A stretch of 64,000 bases of DNA from positions 1 through 64,000 of the forward strand of contig JBIICN010000002.1 in NCBI GenBank assembly GCA_044238845.1, in the 5' to 3' direction. Below the pieces are notes generated by a model. The model saw only the letters and a list, made by a program, of their open reading frames with translations. It did not search any database and was not told where the DNA came from. The position numbers and the translations under genes are program-made. The stretch is from UBA4416 sp044238845 (GTDB lineage: Bacteria; Bacteroidota; Bacteroidia; B-17B0; Aurantibacillaceae). Shown in pieces: positions 36,769-44,202 of this stretch (position 1 is its first letter; every line of letters begins with the position of its first letter).

Positions 36769-36854
36769 CGTCATTGCGATCCGCCAGCTGGCGGAGAAGC
36801 AATCTCATGCATTTCTCAACTAGGTTTGAGATCGCTTTGTTCCTCGCGATGACG
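36769..36854. repeat. REP-like palindromic element (TCATTGCGA type)
   Basis: Starts CGTCATTGCGA and ends TCGCGATGACG, inverted copies with one mismatch. It includes an inner perfect palindrome CCGCCAGCTGGCGG (36781-36794). It lies between two minus-strand genes and is related to the element at 31316-31404. Confidence 0.8.
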
Positions 36855-36859
36855 TTACA

Positions 36860-37744
36860 TTACGCTTTATCAATTACTACAGATGTCATTGAAAAAGAAC
36901 CACCAACAACGGCGTCATTAAAATAGCTTACTTTTTCGTTTTTACCGCGTAACGCAATACTATAAATCATTGGTAAATAATGATCGGGGCTAGGGGATGA
37001 TAATTGTAAAGCTTTGCTATATGTTTTATAATTTACTAACGATTTGACATCATTGGCTGTAATTAATTTCTTAAAACTTTCGTTGGCTTCTAATGCCCAA
37101 TCGTGACCAAAGTGTTCATTGAAATTGCCACTAAATCTAGCGTATTGAAAATTGTGTACCATGTTACCACTTCCAATAATTAAGACACCTTTTTTGCGTA
37201 AGCCTGCTAATTGCTTAGCTAAATCGTAATGCCATTGTGTATCTTTAGTATAATCTAAACTTAATTGAATAATTGGAATATTTGCATCTGGAAACATGGG
37301 TCTTACAACGCTCCAAGTGCCGTGATCTAATCCCCAGCTTTCATCTAAGCCGACTGGTGTGGAAGTAATTATTTTTTTAGTTTCATCTGCTAACCATTTA
37401 CTGCCAGGTGCTGGGTATTGCACATCAAATAAGGCTTGTGGGAAACCACCAAAATCATGAATGGTTTTTGGTTTTTCCATTGCTGTTACAAAAGTGCCTT
37501 TAGTTTCCCAGTGAGCTGAGATACATAAAATAGCTTTTGGTTTTGGAATTGTTTTAGCAATGGCTTTCCATCCTCTCGAAAATTCATTGTCTTCAATAGC
37601 GTTCATCGGCGAACCATGGCCAATAAATAGAACGGGCATTTCTTCATCTTGTTCGGGTAAGTTATTGGCAAACGACTTAAAATCTCCTAATGTGGTCATA
37701 GCAGCTATTCCTAATATTGATTTAATAAACTCTTTACGTTCCAT
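36860..37744 (-). CDS. ygiD: 4,5-DOPA-extradiol-type ring-cleavage dioxygenase
   Basis: A 294-residue class III extradiol dioxygenase of the YgiD / 4,5-DOPA dioxygenase type. The metal-binding His cluster shows in 'VLFIGHGSPMNAIEDNEFSRGW' (His ~43), 'CISAHWETKGTFVT' (His ~77), and the 'WGLDHGTWSVVRPMFP' segment (His ~141). The N-terminal ~28 residues (MERKEFIKSILGIAAMTTLGDFKSFA) look like a leader with a hydrophobic run, unusual for cytoplasmic YgiD, so export is possible but not certain. Natural substrate unknown. Confidence 0.88.
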   Translation of the reverse strand: MERKEFIKSILGIAAMTTLGDFKSFANNLPEQDEEMPVLFIGHGSPMNAIEDNEFSRGWKAIAKTIPKPKAILCISAHWETKGTFVTAMEKPKTIHDFGGFPQALFDVQYPAPGSKWLADETKKIITSTPVGLDESWGLDHGTWSVVRPMFPDANIPIIQLSLDYTKDTQWHYDLAKQLAGLRKKGVLIIGSGNMVHNFQYARFSGNFNEHFGHDWALEANESFKKLITANDVKSLVNYKTYSKALQLSSPSPDHYLPMIYSIALRGKNEKVSYFNDAVVGGSFSMTSVVIDKA

Positions 37745-37840
37745 GCAATTTATTTACTAGAGTAAAGTTCGTTAAATTTTTGTGATCAACACTTAATCTA
37801 GGTTAAGAAATGCTAACGGATTTAATTCTGATTAGTATTT

Positions 37841-37936
37841 GGGCGTGTCCCTCCAAAGAGGCAGTCGGGTCGGGCTGCCCGTTTCAATCTTTTTGGAAAG
37901 GAACCCAAAAAGGATTTCCACTCGCATCCCTCACGC
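37841..37936 (+). ncRNA. Structured Bacteroidota repeat / possible RNA element
   Basis: About 96 bases starting GGGCGTGTCCC and ending ATCCCTCACGC. It closes on itself: GCGTG (37843-37847) pairs with CACGC (37932-37936). Inside are a CGGG/CCCG hairpin (37866-37881) and a long stem around TTTTTGG / CCAAAAA (37890-37896, 37905-37911) that extends through AATC/GGATT. I recall similar sequences as repeats in many Bacteroidota and possibly as an Rfam family (such as Flavo-1), but cannot confirm this. Its end overlaps the stop codon of the VOC gene. Confidence 0.5.
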
Positions 37937-38320
37937 GGGCTCAATCAAATCCCACAAGTTACCATACAAATCAGCAAACACAGCAACTTTGCCATGCGGT
38001 TGAGATTCTAATTCACGAACAATCTTCACTTTTTTATCAATCAGGTTTTTGTAATCTCTATCTATATCATCCGTATATAAAAACAAAAATACACGCCCGC
38101 CAGTTTGGTTGCCAACTCTGTTTTTTTGTTCTTCGTTAGCTGCTTTTGCTAATAAAATACTAGAGCCTGTGCTGCCTGGTGGCGCTACCATCACCCAACG
38201 TTTAGTATCACTCATCACTTTATCTTCTACTAAAGTAAAATGTAAGGTTTGAGTATAAAAGTTGACGGCTTCATCGTAATCGTTTACTACTAGAGCTATA
38301 TGAGCAAGGGATTGAGTCAT
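37931..38320 (-). CDS. VOC superfamily (glyoxalase-like) protein
   Basis: A 129-residue vicinal-oxygen-chelate protein: 'MTQSLAHIALVVNDYDEAVNFYTQTLHFTLVEDK', then 'RWVMVAPPGSTGSSILLAKA', and the second-half 'VKIVRELESQPHGKVAVFADLYGNLWDLIEPA' with the metal-binding Glu near the end. Such proteins act as dioxygenases, isomerases or drug-binding proteins; the substrate is not readable. It lies 5 bases downstream of the TPR gene on the same strand. Its stop codon (37931-37933) is supplied by the structured repeat that follows. Confidence 0.85.
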   Translation of the reverse strand: MTQSLAHIALVVNDYDEAVNFYTQTLHFTLVEDKVMSDTKRWVMVAPPGSTGSSILLAKAANEEQKNRVGNQTGGRVFLFLYTDDIDRDYKNLIDKKVKIVRELESQPHGKVAVFADLYGNLWDLIEPA

Positions 38321-38325
38321 GATGA

Positions 38326-39507
38326 TTATTTACAGATTTTACCATAATAGTTTTCAGCTATAGAGCTTCCCATATCTTTCCCCATTTTTAAATATTGGCA
38401 AGCTTCCTCTTTTTTACCTAAATTAACTTTCGCAATTGCCATATTAATAATCAAATTTACATTTTTAGGATCTATAGATATTCCTTTAGTTAAACATATT
38501 TCAGCTTCAATAAAATTTTTCATATATATATTGCAAACCCCTTTGTTCATGTAGTATTCCGAATCATTATTATTTAACGAAATTGCTTTATCGAAGTTTT
38601 TAATTGCATTTTCAAAATCTCCGGTATGACCATATGCTAAACCTAAATTATTATAGGCGTCGGGATATTGACTATTAAAATAGATTGCTTTATAATAGTA
38701 ATATATAGAAGAATCATAGTTTTCTTTTTTATAATTGTATAGACCTAAATTATTGTATGCTTTATAATTTGTTGAGTCTGAAGCGATACACTCAAGAAAT
38801 AGTTTTTTTGCAATGATACTATTATTCGTATTTTGATAGATCACACCTAAATTGTTTTTTATCATATTTACATTTGACAACTTAAGATTTGCCTTTTCTA
38901 GATATTGTTTTGCGTGAGCGTAATCTTTGTTTATTAAGTAAAATTCCCCAATATAGCTGTCTATTAATACTGATTCTAAATTAACTCCAACTCTATAAAA
39001 AATAGAATTATTTTTTATAGACTGATGTTTTTTACTAAAGTTAATTGCAATTTGCGACTCTGATAATTCTATGTTTTTTGTTGCTTCCCAATAAATGCAT
39101 GATTTACTGTCTTCCCAAACTAAAATCATATGCTCGGGCATTAGAATGGCATATATTGGTAGGTTTAATTCCCTAGCTATGCTTAAATATGTTATACAAT
39201 ATTGGTCGCATTCAAATTCTTTTTCTGTCAGCGCTTTGCCATAAGAATAATTATTTTCAGAATATTTATATCCGCTTTCGGCTATAATATCTCCAATTTT
39301 TTGAAGAATTGACGACGGTTGTTTAATACTATTTATAATAATAAATTGTTTACTTTTTTTTATAATTGAATCAAGATTTTTTTCAGATGTGTTGCCTAAA
39401 AATAAGTTGTTCTTTTTTTCTTCAAGTAGAAGTTTTTTCCCAATACATTCTTGCTGATACAAAAAAAATGAATTAAACAATAGAATTATCAATAAAATAT
39501 GTTTCAT
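38326..39507 (-). CDS. Transglutaminase-like protein with TPR repeats
   Basis: A 393-residue exported protein (hydrophobic N-terminus, MKHILLIILLFNSFFLYQQ). Residues ~40-150 resemble a transglutaminase-like (SirB1-type) domain: Cys100/Cys104 (CDQYCITYLSIARELNLPI), His126 (ILMPEHMILVW) and Glu141 (YWEATKN) fit a Cys-His-acid triad. Residues ~175-390 are about six TPR repeats ('AYNNLGLAYGHTGDFENAIKNFDKAISL'). The pairing suggests a periplasmic protein-interaction or peptidase role. It starts directly after a diverged copy of the ridA 3' end and is followed by the VOC gene. Confidence 0.65.
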   Translation of the reverse strand: MKHILLIILLFNSFFLYQQECIGKKLLLEEKKNNLFLGNTSEKNLDSIIKKSKQFIIINSIKQPSSILQKIGDIIAESGYKYSENNYSYGKALTEKEFECDQYCITYLSIARELNLPIYAILMPEHMILVWEDSKSCIYWEATKNIELSESQIAINFSKKHQSIKNNSIFYRVGVNLESVLIDSYIGEFYLINKDYAHAKQYLEKANLKLSNVNMIKNNLGVIYQNTNNSIIAKKLFLECIASDSTNYKAYNNLGLYNYKKENYDSSIYYYYKAIYFNSQYPDAYNNLGLAYGHTGDFENAIKNFDKAISLNNNDSEYYMNKGVCNIYMKNFIEAEICLTKGISIDPKNVNLIINMAIAKVNLGKKEEACQYLKMGKDMGSSIAENYYGKICK

Positions 39508-39513
39508 AAGATT

Positions 39514-39573
39514 TAATCAATCGTCGCAATCACCTTCAGCTCAATCACAATTGGCGTTGACATGCAGTTAATT
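39514..39573 (-). pseudogene. Diverged duplicate of ridA 3' end
   Basis: Sixty bases align to the last 20 codons of ridA (40190 onward) with about eight differences (about 87% identity by eye). In the same frame they read INCMSTPIVIELKVIATID-stop against INCLPTPIAIELKVIATID-stop in intact RidA. Similarity continues through the stop, a short spacer and the ATGAAACA that starts the next gene on both sides. This is a remnant or scar, not a full gene. Confidence 0.75.
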
Positions 39574-39727
39574 AATGAGTTGAAACTTTAGGAAGCCCAA
39601 CTGTTTTGAGAACTTTATTAGCGTTATCAAGCTTGTCTTTAAATAAAACCTTTTTTGAAAGCTTATCTAATGACTTGTCAATAGTAACAATAGGAAGTTT
39701 GGCTTTATTTAGCTTTTTAATTGTCAT
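39572..39727 (-). CDS. 51-residue basic protein coupled to DUF6934-like gene
   Basis: ATG at 39727 to TAA at 39572 encodes 51 residues beginning MTIKKLNKAKLPIVTIDKSL, rich in Lys (12 of 51). It overlaps the stop of the upstream gene by the four bases ATGA, the classic sign of translational coupling. Its own stop lies at the border of the ridA remnant. It has no signal peptide and no recognisable domain. The size, charge and coupling would suit an antitoxin or a small partner of the preceding protein, but this is inference. Confidence 0.55.
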   Translation of the reverse strand: MTIKKLNKAKLPIVTIDKSLDKLSKKVLFKDKLDNANKVLKTVGLPKVSTH

Positions 39728-40182
39728 AATGTAAAGGTACTATTTTTTCTTTTAACTAAAAATGCTGCATATTCTACGCCATTTTTAAATTCTACCCACT
39801 TGTCCTCTTTTAGTCCGTATACTTCAAAGTCTTTTTTAATCTCTTTAATATAATTTGCAATTCCAATTCTATATAATCTTGTTCGACCTTTATTGCTGCC
39901 TGTAGCATAAATCCAAGCGTTAGGGTTTTTCTCTGTGAAAGCATAAACCGTTGCAGCTACAGTTTCTAATACTTTTTGGCTGTCACCATTATTTGTAATA
40001 ATAGTATCATCAATTTCTTCAGAATCTTCATTTTTATCTCCAAAACCAAGATTGTAAAAATCTTTTAAATTTGTTTCACTTAATTGAACTATTTTTTTGA
40101 TTCGTCCTTTAGGACCTTCACTAATAAATTCAAATACAGTTAAAGATTTAGAAGATTTTAATTGATATTTATCTTGTTTCAT
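39724..40182 (-). CDS. DUF6934-like protein, unknown function
   Basis: A 152-residue soluble protein. 'SLTVFEFISEGPKGRIKKIVQLSET', 'FYNLGFGDKN' and 'NAWIYATGSNKGRTRLYRIGIANYIKEI' match, in my memory, a Bacteroidota family annotated DUF6934; I cannot check this. No signal peptide, membrane helix or known catalytic motif. It starts 6 bases after the stop of intact ridA and overlaps the next small gene by ATGA. The two-gene unit is bracketed by ridA and a diverged copy of its 3' end, which suggests recent acquisition. Confidence 0.7.
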   Translation of the reverse strand: MKQDKYQLKSSKSLTVFEFISEGPKGRIKKIVQLSETNLKDFYNLGFGDKNEDSEEIDDTIITNNGDSQKVLETVAATVYAFTEKNPNAWIYATGSNKGRTRLYRIGIANYIKEIKKDFEVYGLKEDKWVEFKNGVEYAAFLVKRKNSTFTL

Positions 40183-40188
40183 AAAATG

Positions 40189-40611
40189 CTAATCAATCGT
40201 CGCAATCACCTTTAACTCAATAGCAATTGGCGTTGGTAAGCAATTAATTTCAATAGTTGTGCGGCAAGGAGGGTTTTCTGCAAAATACTCAGCCCAAAGT
40301 GCGTTATAAATTTTAAAATCATCTTTCATGTTGGTTAAAAACACTTGCACGTCTACAATTTTATCCCAGCTGCTACCTGAGTCTTCTAAAATATATTTAA
40401 TGTTACGGAACACGCTGTGACATTGTGCGGCAATATCATAAGACGTTATGTTTCCATTTTCATCTAACTCAACACCTGGTATTTTTTTAGTACCACGTTC
40501 GCGTGGACCAACACCACTTAAAAATAATAAATTGCCAACTCGGCGTGCGTGTGGGTATAATCCTACTGGTTCTGGTGCTTTTGATGATTCAATTGATTTT
40601 TCTGTGCTCAT
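40189..40611 (-). CDS. RidA family protein, likely 2-aminomuconate deaminase
   Basis: A 140-residue YjgF/RidA-fold protein. 'EPVGLYPHARRVGNLLFLSGVGPRERG' and the C-terminal 'PPCRTTIEINCLPTPIAIELKVIATID' (with the conserved catalytic Arg near 120) are clear. The 'PHARRVG' start is typical of 2-aminomuconate deaminases rather than general RidA imine hydrolases. ALDH8, which acts one step earlier in the same pathway, lies two genes upstream. A partial, diverged copy of its 3' end is found downstream at 39514-39573. Confidence 0.85.
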   Translation of the reverse strand: MSTEKSIESSKAPEPVGLYPHARRVGNLLFLSGVGPRERGTKKIPGVELDENGNITSYDIAAQCHSVFRNIKYILEDSGSSWDKIVDVQVFLTNMKDDFKIYNALWAEYFAENPPCRTTIEINCLPTPIAIELKVIATID

Positions 40612-40647
40612 GTTGTTAAGTTTAGAAAGTTAAAATGTGTTTTATAA

Positions 40648-41694
40648 TTAGTCTTGTTTAAAGGCGTTCCAGCCTTGTGCTTGTATTGGATGAGAGGTGC
40701 CTGCTTTAGCTATTAAATTAATACCACTAGCTTTTGGTGTCATATGTCCAATAATCGTAAAATCTGGTAAGTGTTTAATCTTATCATAATCACTCATTGG
40801 AACCGTAAATAATAATTCGTAGTCTTCGCCACCGCTTAGGGCACAAACCGTTGGGTCTAAATTAAATTCACGCGCTCTATCAAATGTTTGAGGATCTAAA
40901 GGGATTTTTTCTTCATATAATTCGCAACCCAATTCGCTTTGTGTGCAAATATGCATTAACTCAGAGGCTAAACCATCGCTCACATCAATCATGCTCGTTG
41001 GTTTTACATTTAATCCTTTCAATAATTCAATAATATCTACACGTGCTTCTGGTTTTAATTGACGTTCTAAAATATAATCGTTACCTACTAAATCAGGTTG
41101 TATGTTTGGATTGTCTTTAAATACAAATTTTTCTCTTTCTAAAACTTGTAATCCCATGTAGGCGCCACCTAAATCGCCGCTTACGCATAGTAAATCTTTT
41201 TCTTTAGCACCGTTTCGGTAAACAATATCTTCTTTGTTAGCTTCTCCAATAACGGTTATACTAATTACTAAACCGCTAGCTGTAGAAGTTGTATCTCCGC
41301 CAATTAAATCAATCTGATATTTATTACAGGCAAAAATCATTCCTGCATATAATTCTTCTAAAGCTTCCACCGAAAAACGATTAGATGCGGCAATGCTTAC
41401 TGTTACTTGTTTTGGAGTGCCATTCATCGCGCAGATATCAGATAAGTTCACGATGATAGATTTATAACCTAAATGTTTTAAAGGCACATAGGTTAAATCA
41501 AAGTGTACACCTTCTACTAACATATCCGTAGAAACCAAAGTGTGTTTTTCTTCTTCGTATTTTATAACGGCGGCATCATCACCAACTCCTTTGATAGATG
41601 ATGTATTATGTATTTCAACATGTTCGGTTAAGTGTTTAATTAATCCAAATTCACCTAATGTTGTTAATTCTGTTCTTTCTGTATTTTCTAGCAT
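40648..41694 (-). CDS. thiL: Thiamine-monophosphate kinase
   Basis: A 348-residue kinase that makes thiamine diphosphate from thiamine monophosphate and ATP, the last step of cofactor synthesis. Features: 'SIKGVGDDAAVI' metal/ATP motif (about residues 34-45), 'STDMLVEGVHFDLTYVPLKHLGYKSI', 'LIGGDTTSTASGLVISI' and 'MIDVSDGLASELMHI', all family-typical, plus 'LSGGEDYELLFTV'. Length is usual (320-350). It sits between ALDH8 and ridA on the same strand; ridA follows after 36 bases. A strong hairpin separates it from ALDH8. Confidence 0.95.
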   Translation of the reverse strand: MLENTERTELTTLGEFGLIKHLTEHVEIHNTSSIKGVGDDAAVIKYEEEKHTLVSTDMLVEGVHFDLTYVPLKHLGYKSIIVNLSDICAMNGTPKQVTVSIAASNRFSVEALEELYAGMIFACNKYQIDLIGGDTTSTASGLVISITVIGEANKEDIVYRNGAKEKDLLCVSGDLGGAYMGLQVLEREKFVFKDNPNIQPDLVGNDYILERQLKPEARVDIIELLKGLNVKPTSMIDVSDGLASELMHICTQSELGCELYEEKIPLDPQTFDRAREFNLDPTVCALSGGEDYELLFTVPMSDYDKIKHLPDFTIIGHMTPKASGINLIAKAGTSHPIQAQGWNAFKQD

Positions 41695-41709
41695 GTTGAT
41701 TACGAATTT

Positions 41710-41742
41710 ACACCTGACAGGTTTTTAAAACCTGTCAGGTGT
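41710..41742 (-). terminator. Perfect 16-bp-arm hairpin between thiL and ALDH8
   Basis: Two exact 16-base inverted arms (41710-41725 and 41727-41742, ACACCTGACAGGTTTT and its complement) around a single T. It lies just past the ALDH8 stop, so termination on the minus strand is likely; the flanking T-run is weak. This ACCTGACAGG palindrome is also plausible as a dispersed repeat. Confidence 0.6.
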
Positions 41743-41750
41743 TTATTTAA

Positions 41751-43196
41751 TTATTTAAGTTTTACGCATACATTCTTAGGCTCCGTAAAGAAGTCTAATG
41801 CTTCAAAACCACCTTCTCTTCCAACTCCCGATGATTTAACGCCTCCAAACGGCGTACGTAAATCACGCAACAACCAACAGTTAATCCAAACAATACCTGT
41901 ATGTAAATTCATAGCTACACGATTTGCTTTAGTAATGTCTTGTGTCCAGACAGTTGAAGCTAAACCATATTGCGTTGAGTTTGCAAACATCATCACTTCT
42001 TCTTCTGTATCAAAAGGCATAATGGTAACTACTGGTCCAAAAATTTCTTCTTGGTTAGTTCGGCAGTTATAATTTAATCCTTCAATAATTGTTGGTTCTA
42101 AATAATAACCGTTTTCAAATTCGCCACTAACGTTTGCTTGTTTGCCACCACACAATACTTTACCACCTTCTTGTTTAGCTAATTCTACATAAGATAAAAT
42201 TTTCTCCATATGAGGTTTAGAAACAACGGCACCAATTTTTGTTTTATCATCCATTGGAGCGCCAACAATTAATTTTTGTGTTTTAGCAACAAAATCAGTT
42301 TTAAACTTTTCGTAAATTGAGCGTTCTACAAATATTCTTGATCCACATAAACAAATTTGCCCTTGATTAGCAAAAGATGATAACATGGTTGTGGTTAACA
42401 TCTTGTCATAATCGCAATCGGCAAAAATGATGTTTGGATTTTTACCACCAAGTTCTAAAGATAATTTTTTGAACATGGGTGCAGCAATGCTTGCAATGTT
42501 AGCACCTGTTTTAGTACCACCAGTAAACGAAATTAAAGGCACATCTGTACTACTTACAATGGCATTACCAACTTTATGTCCGAAACCATGAACAATATTT
42601 AATACCCCTTTTGGTAAACCCGCTTTAATACAAATTTCAGAAAGTAAATACGCTGTCATTGGTGTAATTTCGGATGGCTTAGCAACAACTGTACAGCCAG
42701 CAGCCAAGGCAGGAGCAATTTTCCAAGAGAATAAGTACAAAGGCAAATTCCATGGAGAAATACAACCAGCTACGCCAACAGGTTGACGTAAGGTGTAATT
42801 AATAGCGGTATCTTCCATACTATGCGCACTTGCAGCATAGTGCAAAATACCAGTTCCGTAAAAATGAAAATTAGCTGCTGCTCTAGGAATATCAACCGTT
42901 TTAGCTAAGTGTAAAGGTTTACCGTTATCTAAACTTTCTGCTTTTGCTAATGCGTCTAATTGCTCTTCAATTAAAGAGGCAATTTTTAATAAGTATTTTG
43001 AACGCGTGTCTTTAGGCGTAATGCTCCATGTTTTAAATGCTTCTTTGGCAGCAATAATAGCCTTTTCAGCATCACGCTCGTCACTATCAGGAATTAAAGA
43101 ATATACAACGCCACGTGAAGGGTCATAGTTATCGATGTACTGGTTTGAGATAGGATCAACTAACTCACCATTGATGTAATTTTTAAGTTTAAACAT
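41751..43196 (-). CDS. ALDH8-type aminomuconate-semialdehyde dehydrogenase
   Basis: A 481-residue NAD-dependent aldehyde dehydrogenase starting at ATG 43196 (MFKLKNYINGELVD); an earlier in-frame start would only add six residues. The catalytic Glu is in 'SLELGGKNPNI' and the Cys in 'NQGQICLCGSRIF' (about residue 283). The C-terminal 'IVWINCWLLRDLRTPFGGVKSSGVGREGG' and 'FFTEPKNVCVKL' are typical of ALDH8 / 2-hydroxymuconate- and 2-aminomuconate-semialdehyde dehydrogenases. This fits the meta-cleavage branch of tryptophan (kynurenine) breakdown, together with the nearby RidA protein. Confidence 0.85.
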   Translation of the reverse strand: MFKLKNYINGELVDPISNQYIDNYDPSRGVVYSLIPDSDERDAEKAIIAAKEAFKTWSITPKDTRSKYLLKIASLIEEQLDALAKAESLDNGKPLHLAKTVDIPRAAANFHFYGTGILHYAASAHSMEDTAINYTLRQPVGVAGCISPWNLPLYLFSWKIAPALAAGCTVVAKPSEITPMTAYLLSEICIKAGLPKGVLNIVHGFGHKVGNAIVSSTDVPLISFTGGTKTGANIASIAAPMFKKLSLELGGKNPNIIFADCDYDKMLTTTMLSSFANQGQICLCGSRIFVERSIYEKFKTDFVAKTQKLIVGAPMDDKTKIGAVVSKPHMEKILSYVELAKQEGGKVLCGGKQANVSGEFENGYYLEPTIIEGLNYNCRTNQEEIFGPVVTIMPFDTEEEVMMFANSTQYGLASTVWTQDITKANRVAMNLHTGIVWINCWLLRDLRTPFGGVKSSGVGREGGFEALDFFTEPKNVCVKLK

Positions 43197-43329
43197 AAGG
43201 CTTAATAAGAGCACTAATTTAATGAAAATGGCGCAATTATTCTAGTATTAATATTCTTAGAATATCTTAATAAAAGAGTTTTAAAATCGGTAATTATTGT
43301 ATATTTTTATGCTTGTAATTAATTATTTC

Positions 43330-44199
43330 ATGAAAATTCGGATTTTAGTATTATTTGCGTTTATGTTAGTTGCTATGTCAGCAATTAGTCAAGACGTTTT
43401 ATATACTACAGGAGGCAATAAAATAAAAGCTAAGGTACTGGAAATTAATTCTAAAGATTTAAAATATAAAGATTATAATAATTTAGAAGGACCAACGTAC
43501 GTGATTACAAAGATGGACGTTGTTTTAATACAATATGTTAATGGTGTTATTGAGATTATTAATGATAATCCGCCTACAATAGCCCCAAAAATTAATGAAA
43601 ATTTATCCTTGGCAGATACAAAAACTGAAGAGTTTGTAAAACCTTTAGATAAAGCTAAGCCGAAAGATAAAAAAGATTTCAATTTATATTATTTAAATAA
43701 CAATATGCTTTCTATTAATGCTTTGGCATTAGCTAATGGCGATTTAACTTTAATGTATGATAGAGACTTGTTAAATAGTAAATTATGTCTGACTTTTTTA
43801 GGTGGTTATAGTTTTAACTCTAGGATGGGAGGTTTAAATTTATTGATTGCTGACTCAAAAGATAAGGCCAAAAAGAAGTATGACGCTGGTTTAGGAGTAA
43901 GTTTTATGCCTCGTAATACCAAAAGAGTTCAATATTTTGTTGGAATACTGAGTAAATATATGGCTTATGATTATGAAGATGTTGTAGATACTATAAATAA
44001 TCAAAAAAACTATAGAAAAGCCAGTGCAAATCAATTAGCGATAATGCTAAGTACTGGATGGGTATTTAGACTTTCTCCTAATTTTAATTTTAAAGTATTT
44101 GGTTCATTGGGCACATCTATTAATTCAGTTGAATTAAAAGAGGAATATAATGGTATTCCAAAAGTATATTTAGGATATTGTTTTGGTTATCGTTTTTAA
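43330..44199 (+). CDS. Exported protein: N-terminal SH3-like domain plus barrel
   Basis: About 289 residues from the ATG at 43330 (MKIRILVLF..., signal ending AISQ); a TTG 33 bases earlier is in frame but would spoil the signal peptide. Mature residues ~20-75 form a small beta domain: 'DVLYTTGGNKIKAKVLEINSKDLKYKDYN...YVITKMDVVLIQYVNG'. After a Lys/Asp/Pro linker the C-terminal ~165 residues look like an outer-membrane beta-barrel ending 'PKVYLGYCFGYRF'. The next gene has the same two-part layout. Function unknown. Confidence 0.65.
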   Translation: MKIRILVLFAFMLVAMSAISQDVLYTTGGNKIKAKVLEINSKDLKYKDYNNLEGPTYVITKMDVVLIQYVNGVIEIINDNPPTIAPKINENLSLADTKTEEFVKPLDKAKPKDKKDFNLYYLNNNMLSINALALANGDLTLMYDRDLLNSKLCLTFLGGYSFNSRMGGLNLLIADSKDKAKKKYDAGLGVSFMPRNTKRVQYFVGILSKYMAYDYEDVVDTINNQKNYRKASANQLAIMLSTGWVFRLSPNFNFKVFGSLGTSINSVELKEEYNGIPKVYLGYCFGYRF

Positions 44200-44202
44200 C
44201 AG

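Noticed and set aside
37810..38139. Open plus-strand frame of about 109 codons opposite the VOC gene
   Set aside because: It runs through the structured repeat and antisense to a clear VOC protein, with no family likeness.
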